DNA from: Patescibacteria group bacterium
Lineage (GTDB): Bacteria; Patescibacteriota; Minisyncoccia; Phycocordibacterales; GWA1-40-21
Assembly (NCBI GenBank): GCA_018971765.1
Contig: JAGXAA010000057.1
Span: 1 to 5,591, forward strand
Direction: 5' to 3'
Length of the DNA stretch: 5,591 nucleotides
Shown here: positions 1 through 4,739 of the stretch, piece by piece
Layout: every line of letters begins with the position of its first letter
Numbering within the stretch: position 1 is the first letter of the stretch
The notes under the pieces: generated by a model
Database searches by the model: none
The model's input: the letters and a program-made list of their open reading frames with translations, nothing else
What the model was told of the DNA's origin: nothing
Program-made: the position numbers and the translations under genes

Positions 1-272
1 TCATGCAAAGCTGATTTTCTGACTTCATACGCCGTGACTATCGCATTACCTTGAGCCGTTCTGGCGGCAATCAAGTCGTTTTCTCGAGTGTCTACCGCTG
101 TCTGAACGCAGGACAAATCAATTCCTTTTTTGCCGAGACTCGAATTCGAGCTCAAACTTGAAATCGAACTTGAACTTGAGCTTGTCGTGGTGTTGGTTGT
201 CTGCGCCAAGGAAATATTTGCAACCGAGAACATCGCCAGCAATCCAAATATCGCTATTGTTTTCTTAAACAT
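1..272 (-). CDS. Ser-rich secreted protein, N-terminal part (runs off the left edge)
   Basis: Reading leftward from the ATG at 272-270, 90 codons stay open to the window edge, so the C-terminus is missing. Residues 1-24 form a signal peptide: MFKK, a hydrophobic core, then SLAQ as a likely cleavage site. Residues 25-46 are a Thr/Ser-rich linker written almost entirely with repeated TCA/AGT/TCG serine codons. From Cys55 follows a charged, probably helical stretch (VQTAVDTREN, then Ala/Arg-rich to TAYEVRKSALH). I have seen this style of Cys-plus-'AVDTREN' region in uncharacterised Parcubacteria exported proteins, sometimes next to pilin-like or surface genes; no function is known to me. There is no Shine-Dalgarno. 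A good promoter lies upstream (319-346), so it is probably transcribed separately from the sigma/anti-sigma genes 103 bp away. Gene reality is fairly sure; role unknown. Confidence 0.8.
   Translation of the reverse strand, partial: MFKKTIAIFGLLAMFSVANISLAQTTNTTTSSSSSSISSLSSNSSLGKKGIDLSCVQTAVDTRENDLIAARTAQGNAIVTAYEVRKSALH
138..184 (-). repeat. Degenerate TCAAGT-type serine codon repeat, with 12-bp palindrome
   Basis: On the minus strand this stretch is a run of TCA-AGT, TCG-ATT, TCA-AGT and TCG-AGT units, a degenerate 6-nt periodicity encoding the Ser-rich linker of the left-edge secreted protein. Positions 139-150 are a perfect 12-bp palindrome (CTCGAATTCGAG). It is a low-complexity coding repeat that could change length by slippage in whole codons. 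No separate function is evident. Confidence 0.6.
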
Positions 273-318
273 ATTTTAGAAAAAATAAATTAAAATTTTC
301 GACCTTTATCGAGGTTAT

Positions 319-346
319 ATTATAAGACAGAAATTTCAAATCGCAA
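319..346 (-). promoter_or_regulatory. Candidate promoter for the Ser-rich secreted protein
   Basis: On the minus strand, TTGCGA (346-341, 4 of 6 to the -35 consensus) is followed after 16 bp by a perfect TATAAT (324-319). The start codon is at 272, giving a leader of about 40 nt that is AT-rich and has no Shine-Dalgarno. This is the best -10 match in the window at a sensible distance from a gene. Confidence 0.5.
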
Positions 347-352
347 ATTTTT

Positions 353-371
353 AAAAATTAGGATAGAATCC
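353..371 (-). terminator. Weak possible terminator after the anti-sigma-like gene
   Basis: Just past the TGA of the anti-sigma-like gene, the minus strand reads GGAT-TCT-ATCC, followed after three bases by five T residues (357-353). A 4-bp stem is short for an intrinsic terminator, so this is only a possibility. Its position between a gene end and the next promoter is suitable. Confidence 0.2.
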
Positions 372-375
372 CGTT

Positions 376-924
376 TCAATTGTTGTCCTCTTTAGCCCGA
401 GATGAGATATGATTGGCGCTGGAATTGGAAACGGAATTTAATCCTCCCTGTTTTTGAGCCGTTTCGATATTTTTATCAATTATTTCGCTTTTCACTCTTG
501 AACCGCTTCGGAGCAATATGATTCCGGTGATAATAGCCAGAATTATCACGGGTATGATGATTTTCCATTTCCTGAACATAAGACTATTTTCAGACTCCAG
601 CGACGCGTCGCCTTCTTCAAACGCTTCCATAATTGGAAAAGAGTTTTTGCTTTCTTCCGCGATTTCTTTATTGAGGCGAGGAATGGCTTTAGCATGGGAC
701 ATGTTGTCAGCCATCTTGCTTAAAATAGTTTTTAAAATATTTTTCGGAGCGAAGATCCTATCTTCGTTTTCCATTATAAAGGCAGCCGTCCCAAACACCT
801 CTCTTATTTCCGATTCATAATCGGGAAATTTTTCAACAATAGAAGACAATCGCCGACCTTCATCTTTCAGCTTAAGCGCGTCTTCAATGACGGATATTTT
901 CTTTTGGTCAACATTGCCGTTCAT
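376..924 (-). CDS. Single-pass membrane protein, probable anti-sigma factor
   Basis: The protein has 182 residues. The N-terminal 120 are charged and cytoplasmic in character; one hydrophobic segment spans about 121-139 (KIIIPVIILAIITGIILLR); the remaining 43 would be outside. This is the usual architecture of membrane anti-sigma factors. Residues 15-50 (EDALKLKDEG....IVEKFPDYESEIREVF) match a pattern I know from proteins paired with ECF sigma genes: a short helix, a Gly, then 'FPDYE.E.RE.....A'. There is no cysteine anywhere, so it is not a zinc-binding (ZAS, HxxxCxxC) anti-sigma factor. Its ATG lies inside the sigma gene (17-nt overlap) with no close Shine-Dalgarno; GAGAT sits too far upstream. 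This suggests translation coupled to the sigma gene and near-equal dosage. The gene pairing carries most of the weight; the function is inferred. Confidence 0.7.
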   Translation of the reverse strand: MNGNVDQKKISVIEDALKLKDEGRRLSSIVEKFPDYESEIREVFGTAAFIMENEDRIFAPKNILKTILSKMADNMSHAKAIPRLNKEIAEESKNSFPIMEAFEEGDASLESENSLMFRKWKIIIPVIILAIITGIILLRSGSRVKSEIIDKNIETAQKQGGLNSVSNSSANHISSRAKEDNN

Positions 925-1474
925 ATCGCATTTTCAAATTATCTCTGATAAAAATAAGGCCTTGCGCCTCCAGACGAAGCGCCGACCGCGCCGACATGTC
1001 TAAAATCGATCCTATATCCTCACTTGAAAGACCGTCGATAAACTTAAATATGATCGCATCTTGTTGTTCGTCCGACAATTCTTTCATCGCTTCGCGAAAA
1101 TTGTTGAATTCTTCTCTGTCTGAAATTTCATCCGTATTGCCCGCCTTCCCGTCTGAATAATTTTCCATACTCTCGTCAGAAAGAGCGACGCGTTTTCTTT
1201 TTCTTTTCCAATCCATTACCGATTTTCTGGCAACATCGTAAAAATGAAAAACGGTCAGTGAATCACATTGAGGCGAATTTTCAACAGAATCGAAAGCTTT
1301 AATAAAAATATCCTGCAAAAGTTCATCACTTTCAGCTTTGTTGCCTATTCTCAAATAAACATAACGATGCAATGGTTTAAAATAAACCTCGCATATTTCT
1401 GAAAAATATTCTTTGTCTCCTTTTTTCGCTTTTCCAAAAAGCTCTTTTATTTTTTCAAGATCATCTTGCGCCAT
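908..1474 (-). CDS. ECF-like RNA polymerase sigma-70 family factor
   Basis: The product is a 188-residue alternative sigma factor expected to direct RNA polymerase to a small set of promoters. Region 2 spans about residues 24-95. Its core-binding helix is visible as DELLQDIFIKAF (50-61), and the 2.3/2.4-like part as FHFYDVARKSVMDWKRKRKR (76-95), matching the usual 'ARN...D..R' pattern. After an acidic linker (98-122), region 4 covers about 127-182: ELSDEQQDAIIFKFIDGLSS, then EDIGSILDMS as the helix-turn-helix. The family fit is clear although divergent. The frame is open upstream to a TTG at 1489, adding five residues (MSSSI); I prefer the ATG at 1474 because it precedes the conserved part and TTG starts are rarer. 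Neither has a Shine-Dalgarno. The downstream anti-sigma-like gene overlaps its end by 17 nt. Confidence 0.85.
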   Translation of the reverse strand: MAQDDLEKIKELFGKAKKGDKEYFSEICEVYFKPLHRYVYLRIGNKAESDELLQDIFIKAFDSVENSPQCDSLTVFHFYDVARKSVMDWKRKRKRVALSDESMENYSDGKAGNTDEISDREEFNNFREAMKELSDEQQDAIIFKFIDGLSSEDIGSILDMSARSALRLEAQGLIFIRDNLKMRYERQC

Positions 1475-1483
1475 AATTGAAGA

Positions 1484-1509
1484 CGACAAATCTTAACGAT
1501 TGTCGACAA
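1484..1509. repeat. CGACAA inverted and direct repeats at the sigma gene start
   Basis: CGACAA occurs at 1484-1489 and again at 1504-1509, 20 bp apart. TTGTCG at 1500-1505 makes an inverted repeat with the first copy (6-bp arms, 10-bp gap), and with the second it forms the perfect palindrome TTGTCGACAA (1500-1509). The cluster lies 10-35 bp upstream of the sigma ATG and covers the alternative TTG start. It could be an operator or an RNA hairpin. It may also be chance in a short region. Confidence 0.35.
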
Positions 1510-1534
1510 AACAAGCTTCAAAAATACCGTCAAA

Positions 1535-2263
1535 TTAAATAAAGATCTTTATATCCGCGCCTTTTTTAAGTTTGTCAATCAATTCAAGAATCGTATTTCT
1601 GGATTTCTGTTGCTTGACCTCATTCGCAAGCTGTGTTTTTATTTCTTCAAGCTTCGGCATATTTTTTTGTTTGGCGCCGTAGTTTTTATAAAGATTATTT
1701 ATTTCTTCATCAGTCGCGCTTAAGCTTTTCATATCGACATTTTGCTCTATGTATTTGTTCAGGATAATCTGTTTCGCGATGTCTTCTTTGATTTCTTTTT
1801 CGGTTAATTTTCTTGAAGTCAATTCTTTTTGAAAATCTTCTTTTGTCTTGAATTTGGCGGCCAATCGGTCAAAGGCGGTCTGGACATCGGCATCGCTCGC
1901 GGCAAGTCCAGCTTTATTGGCGGCTTGAAGGAGAATTTTTTCACTTATCATATCGTTTAAAACTTGTTTTTTTACTTCGCTCAGAGTCTTTTCGTCCGCC
2001 AAATTTACGCCTTGAAGCTGAAGGATTTCTTTCGTCTTATCGATGCGAAAATCCAAATCGTCTCTCGTTATGCTCTCGCCGTTCACGACAGCCGCCGCGT
2101 TTCCGCCCATTGAGACGTTAAATTTTTTCCAAACATTGAACTTGCCGGGCAATAAATAGCTCGCGGCTCCCAGAATCGCCAATAAGGATATGACGACCAC
2201 GATAATCTTTTTGCTTGATCCACTTGTCGACGCGTTAATCTGTCTTTTATTTTCAATTTTCAT
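1535..2263 (-). CDS. Membrane-anchored SurA N-terminal-domain chaperone without a PPIase domain
   Basis: This 242-residue protein has a short basic N-terminus, one membrane anchor at about 19-38 (KIIVVVISLLAILGAASYLL), and a SurA_N-type domain. The family start is visible at 57-75 (AAVVNGESITRDDLDFRID), then an amphipathic helical region with VLNDMISEKILLQAANKAG (101-119), the typical 'L..lI...LL.qaA...gi' signature. Residues 205-242 resemble the C-terminal helix and strand of SurA/PrsA-like proteins (LIDKLKKGADIKI). The parvulin PPIase domain normally lying between these parts is absent: only about 25 residues separate them. It is therefore probably a pure holdase-type chaperone for exported proteins, outside the membrane. 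Its stop is 60 nt before the sigma ATG, which suggests co-expression with the sigma/anti-sigma pair. There is no Shine-Dalgarno before the ATG at 2263. Confidence 0.82.
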   Translation of the reverse strand: MKIENKRQINASTSGSSKKIIVVVISLLAILGAASYLLPGKFNVWKKFNVSMGGNAAAVVNGESITRDDLDFRIDKTKEILQLQGVNLADEKTLSEVKKQVLNDMISEKILLQAANKAGLAASDADVQTAFDRLAAKFKTKEDFQKELTSRKLTEKEIKEDIAKQIILNKYIEQNVDMKSLSATDEEINNLYKNYGAKQKNMPKLEEIKTQLANEVKQQKSRNTILELIDKLKKGADIKIFI

Positions 2264-2296
2264 AAAAATTTTTTTAAATTATTAATTTATTCGCCT

Positions 2297-2324
2297 ATTG
2301 TAAACCATAAGACTAAAAAATCAA
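2297..2324 (-). promoter_or_regulatory. Candidate promoter for the SurA-like gene
   Basis: On the minus strand, TTGATT (2324-2319) and TACAAT (2302-2297, 5 of 6) are separated by 16 bp. Transcription would begin near 2290, about 27 nt before the ATG at 2263. The -35 element lies over the last codons of the DoxX-like gene. If real, the SurA/sigma/anti-sigma trio can be expressed apart from the upstream genes. Confidence 0.4.
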
Positions 2325-2657
2325 AGAAAACGCGAAAATCAAAATAGCGATATCGCGAACCAAGATGTCCGAAAAACCTGAAGCGATCCATAAAGACGCG
2401 ATTATTTGAACCATTACGGCAGTCGCGAGGAAAGCGAAAAATCTGACATGTTTGCTGAATAAAATTCCCGCGCCGATTATTGAAAGAGTGATGCCGTGAA
2501 CCTTAACCAGCAAAAGAGCGCTGGCGGACTTCGCGATAAATGACGGAGCGAAACCTATCCAATAGGCGGGGTCGATTATTTCCCAAATGCCAAAAGACAG
2601 AAATAAAAAGAAAATTCCAAATCGGGCTATGATCCTTGATTTATGACGCGTGGACAT
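2313..2657 (-). CDS. DoxX-like small integral membrane protein
   Basis: The 114-residue protein has four predicted membrane helices at about 8-28, 44-67, 70-92 and 97-114. The first helix followed by IIDPAYWIGFAPSFI (27-41) fits the DoxX-type pattern in which helix 1 is followed by '.P.YWigw.P', common in Patescibacteria. RDIAIL (101-106) matches the family's 'RDiGLLg' in helix 4. DoxX relatives are small quinone-pathway or redox-linked membrane proteins, but the precise role of these short versions is unknown. The next gene upstream, for the PEBP protein, ends 45 nt before it; the SurA-like gene starts 49 nt after it. No Shine-Dalgarno is present. The protein ends abruptly after helix 4, which is normal for the family. 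The fold is fairly sure, the function not. Confidence 0.7.
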   Translation of the reverse strand: MSTRHKSRIIARFGIFFLFLSFGIWEIIDPAYWIGFAPSFIAKSASALLLVKVHGITLSIIGAGILFSKHVRFFAFLATAVMVQIIASLWIASGFSDILVRDIAILIFAFSLIF

Positions 2658-2670
2658 AAATTATAATTTA
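2657..2670. repeat. 14-bp AT palindrome at the DoxX-like gene start
   Basis: TAAATTATAATTTA is a perfect palindrome touching the start codon. On the minus strand it contains TATAAT (2665-2660), only 2 nt from the ATG and without a good -35. A promoter here would start transcription inside the gene, so it is either a chance AT-rich palindrome or some other site. Confidence 0.35.
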
Positions 2671-2702
2671 AATTTTCCGTTTTTTAATTCACGGCAGATT
2701 AA

Positions 2703-3230
2703 TTAATTTCTCTTATACAATCCCACCAGCAAGTCTTGAGCTAAGATGTGTCCGTCCATCGCTTTTTCAATGTCTTTTTTCCCGGCCGCAGCGTCAAGAT
2801 TCAAAATTGCGTCCAAAGCGTAAAGCATGAACTCATAGTGATGGGCGCCGTTTGACGGGCAAGGACCGCCGTATCCGATGTTTTTAAAATCAGTTCTGCC
2901 CTGCGCGGAGCCATCGGGCGCGCTTCCCTCTCCGATTCCTTCGGTGTTAGGCGGAATATTTAAAACAGTCCAATGCAACCAGCCGCCTTCTTTCACGGCA
3001 TCGGGGTCGTTAACGATCAAAACGAAACTTTTGGTTTTCTTCGGCGCGTCGCTTATCGACAGCGGCGGACTTACGTTTGCTCCGTCGCAAGTGTATTTGG
3101 AAGGAATGTATTTGTTATTTTCAAAAGCCGGACTTGCAAGTTTCATGTTATTTTTTTCAAAATTATTTATAAACAGCCAACCTGCCGTAATCGTCGCGAA
3201 AACAAAAATTAGCGCGGTAATCATTTTCAT
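2703..3230 (-). CDS. YbhB/YbcL-type PEBP (Raf kinase inhibitor-like) protein, membrane-anchored
   Basis: This 175-residue protein belongs to the phosphatidylethanolamine-binding protein superfamily, bacterial YbhB/YbcL branch. Visible signatures in order: YTCDGANVSPPL (46-57), VNDPDA (73-78, the DPD ligand-pocket motif), HWTVLNIPP (86-94), GYGGPCPSNGAHHYEF (119-134) and GHILAQDLLVGLY (160-172). The domain is full length. An N-terminal hydrophobic segment (about 3-22) with no lipobox Cys makes it an anchored or exported form. The bacterial family binds small anionic ligands; its physiological job is unsettled and 'kinase inhibitor' should not be read literally. The ATG at 3230 is chosen; a second ATG two codons on is possible. 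It sits between the small peptide gene (42-nt gap) and the DoxX-like gene (45-nt gap). Confidence 0.9.
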   Translation of the reverse strand: MKMITALIFVFATITAGWLFINNFEKNNMKLASPAFENNKYIPSKYTCDGANVSPPLSISDAPKKTKSFVLIVNDPDAVKEGGWLHWTVLNIPPNTEGIGEGSAPDGSAQGRTDFKNIGYGGPCPSNGAHHYEFMLYALDAILNLDAAAGKKDIEKAMDGHILAQDLLVGLYKRN

Positions 3231-3238
3231 AAATTCAC

Positions 3239-3266
3239 ATTAAACGACTTTTTGTTTTCGATTCAA
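3239..3266 (-). promoter_or_regulatory. Candidate promoter for the PEBP gene
   Basis: On the minus strand, TTGAAT (3266-3261) and TTTAAT (3244-3239, 5 of 6) are spaced by 16 bp, entirely within the 42-bp gap after the small peptide gene. Transcription would start about 1-3 nt before the ATG at 3230, so the message would be nearly leaderless. This fits the missing Shine-Dalgarno. AT-rich gaps produce such matches by chance, so confidence is limited. Confidence 0.3.
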
Positions 3267-3272
3267 AAATGG

Positions 3273-3449
3273 CTATATTTTGCAAGGGCCATACGGCCAT
3301 CCACACCGCTCAAGAGGACTGTGATAATGCCCGGGAGTTCCTCCGTAAATATAGGGCATTAACTGCACTCCAAAAACAAAAAGACTGATTACGGCTAAAA
3401 TCACGCTTAGAATCAATTTATTTTTAATCAAATAATTGTTCTTTTTCAT
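3273..3449 (-). CDS. 58-residue membrane-anchored peptide with HxH...C...C tail
   Basis: Reading leftward from the ATG at 3449, an intact 58-codon frame ends at TAG (3275-3273). The N-terminus is basic (MKKNNYLIKNK), followed by one hydrophobic segment at about 12-31 (LILSVILAVISLFVFGVQLM), then an external tail rich in Gly, Pro, Tyr and His: PYIYGGTPGHYHSPLERC (32-49) and GWPYGPCKI (50-58). The tail's His41, His43, Cys49 and Cys56 could form a disulfide or a metal site; that is inference. I recognise no family. Support for a real gene: a credible promoter with an extended -10 immediately upstream, a coherent signal-anchor-plus-tail layout, and the fact that it fills an otherwise empty 219-bp stretch between the PEBP gene and the divergent propeller gene. 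It may be co-transcribed with the PEBP gene. Confidence 0.7.
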   Translation of the reverse strand: MKKNNYLIKNKLILSVILAVISLFVFGVQLMPYIYGGTPGHYHSPLERCGWPYGPCKI

Positions 3450-3460
3450 AAAGCATTAAA

Positions 3461-3490
3461 AATATATCACATATCTGATTTCCATGGCAA
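3461..3490 (-). promoter_or_regulatory. Candidate promoter for the 58-residue peptide gene
   Basis: On the minus strand, TTGCCA (3490-3485, 5 of 6) and TATATT (3466-3461, 5 of 6) are 18 bp apart, with TGA directly before the -10 giving an extended TGn element. The -10 ends 11 nt before the ATG, so the leader would be only a few bases. It lies back to back with the propeller gene's upstream region. Confidence 0.5.
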
Positions 3491-3519
3491 ATTTTGGCGC
3501 TTCTTTGCGTCGAAAAAAT

Positions 3520-3525
3520 TATAGT
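3520..3525 (+). promoter_or_regulatory. Possible -10 element for the beta-propeller gene
   Basis: TATAGT (5 of 6 to consensus) lies 19 nt before the preferred ATG at 3545, at a distance that suits a leader of about 12 nt. No convincing -35 is found at 16-18 bp. An alternative pair is TTGCGT (3505-3510) with TATGCT (3527-3532) and a 16-bp spacer. The region is shared with the divergent small peptide promoter. Confidence 0.25.
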
Positions 3526-3544
3526 GTATGCTTTTTATCAAACA

Positions 3545-4690
3545 ATGAAGATAAAAATAATTATGACGGCAGTTATTTTCGCGGTCTTAGCGGGAGCAAT
3601 TTTCCTGTTGGTCGGCAAAGAAAAAGAGCCGCCGAAAGATTCAGAAACAAAAATTCAAGACAAAATATATGTCGCGGTTGAAGGCGATGCGAAAATCGCG
3701 GTCATCGGCGCGAAAAATAAGACACTCATCGACGACATTGACCTTTCTTTGGAAAAAAACGGGGTGAGAACCTTATTTATGCCTCACAATGTTCAAGTCG
3801 CGCCGGACAACAAAACCGTCTGGGTGACGGCTAATGTTATGAATATGGGCAGCAACGCGGGAATGAATGGAGCAATGAATATGAATATCGGCGACGAGAT
3901 TGTCGTCATAAATCCGCTGACTGATAAGATAATCAAAATAATCGAGACGGAAGCCGGCTCGCATCTCTCTCATGTTGTCCTTACGCCCGACTCCGATTAC
4001 GCGATCGCCGTCGCCCAAGTGAAAGGAGCCGTCTACAAAATAAACGCCATGACTTTTGAGATTGAAAAAGAAATACAAATTGAAAAAGGGAGCGAACCCC
4101 ACGGAATCCGGATTTCTCCGGACGGCAAAACGGCTTACATCGCCGCGCTTTTAGGCAAAAAGTTGGCAATTCTCGACATAAAAAATATGAGCTTGTCTTA
4201 TCTTCCGCTCAAAGGCGCGGCTGTCCAATCGGCGGTGACGCCGGACGGCAAATACGCTTTGGCGTCTCTCTTTGACGCCAAAAGTTTGGCGGTCTACGAA
4301 ATCGCTTCCAAAAAATTGAGTTATGTCGATTTGCCGGACGCGGAAGGACCGATGCAAATTTATCCTGCGCCGGATTCGCGCTATGTCTATTTGGCGGATC
4401 AAGGCTATTACTTCAACAGATATGTCGGCGATTCCGTTTACAAAATAGATTTGAAAGATATGCGAATCGCGCAAGTCGTCAAAAGCGGCTACGGTCCGCA
4501 CGGAGTAGTCGTTTCCAAAGACGGAAAAACTGTCTATGTTACGAATCTTCTCAGCAATAATCTGTCCGTGATTGACGCTGATACCGGAAAAGTGTCCGCA
4601 AAAATAAAAATCGGATTGATGCCGAACGGAGTAAGTTTGTATTATGCCGATGACGCGACATCTTCGCCGTCAAACGACTCAAAAGATTAG
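3545..4690 (+). CDS. Membrane-anchored seven-bladed beta-propeller (YVTN/YncE-like) protein
   Basis: From the ATG at 3545 the product has 381 residues: a signal anchor (about 4-24, no lipobox Cys), a short linker (25-38), then about seven propeller repeats. They begin near residues 40, 80, 139, 184, 226, 268 and 317, each of the type 'PHGI.isPDGKTAYIA......ki..iD'; a last strand (358-368) probably closes the ring with blade 1. PHN (80-82) and two PHG motifs (185-187, 318-320) recur at blade entries, plus SHLSH (139-143). Blade 2 has an inserted Met-rich loop, MNMGSNAGMNGAMNMN (99-114). Such propellers act outside the cell as binding or redox-linked modules; the ligand cannot be read here. The frame extends upstream to a TTG at 3494, but that would put 17 extra residues before the anchor, so the ATG is preferred. 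It is transcribed away from the small peptide gene. Confidence 0.88.
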   Translation: MKIKIIMTAVIFAVLAGAIFLLVGKEKEPPKDSETKIQDKIYVAVEGDAKIAVIGAKNKTLIDDIDLSLEKNGVRTLFMPHNVQVAPDNKTVWVTANVMNMGSNAGMNGAMNMNIGDEIVVINPLTDKIIKIIETEAGSHLSHVVLTPDSDYAIAVAQVKGAVYKINAMTFEIEKEIQIEKGSEPHGIRISPDGKTAYIAALLGKKLAILDIKNMSLSYLPLKGAAVQSAVTPDGKYALASLFDAKSLAVYEIASKKLSYVDLPDAEGPMQIYPAPDSRYVYLADQGYYFNRYVGDSVYKIDLKDMRIAQVVKSGYGPHGVVVSKDGKTVYVTNLLSNNLSVIDADTGKVSAKIKIGLMPNGVSLYYADDATSSPSNDSKD

Positions 4691-4739
4691 TAATGAACGA
4701 AGCCCCAAGTTTCTCAATGCTTAATAATTTTAGTTTCTT

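Noticed and set aside
518..820. Rightward frame of 100 codons
   Set aside because: It lies wholly inside the anti-sigma-like gene on the other strand, has no recognisable protein features beyond mirrored hydrophobicity, and no promoter.
1505..1533. TTGACG (minus strand, 1533-1528) as a promoter for the sigma gene
   Set aside because: The -35 match is good but nothing like a -10 follows at 16-18 bp; a classical ECF-type GAAC/GTC pair is not clear either.
2671..2693. CCGT...ACGG hairpin between the PEBP and DoxX-like genes as a terminator
   Set aside because: It has only a 4-bp stem with a 10-base loop and no proper T tract after it.
2878..3243. Rightward frames opposite the PEBP gene (also 2973-3212)
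   Set aside because: They are shadows of a clearly recognised PEBP coding sequence, whose family motifs fix the real strand and frame.
3494..3544. TTG-initiated 17-residue N-terminal extension of the propeller protein
   Set aside because: The ATG at 3545 begins a proper basic-plus-hydrophobic signal anchor, and the extension would cover the likely promoter.
3484..3681. Rightward frame of 65 codons before the propeller
   Set aside because: It overlaps the propeller gene's start in another frame and has an Asn/Arg-rich product with no signal or family features.
3773..4501. Leftward frames inside the propeller gene
   Set aside because: They oppose a gene with clear repeated propeller blades; their Arg/His-rich, low-quality products are typical antisense shadows.
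4691..4739. Bidirectional terminator between the converging genes
   Set aside because: The 49-bp gap is AT-rich but I could not find a GC-containing stem of useful length.
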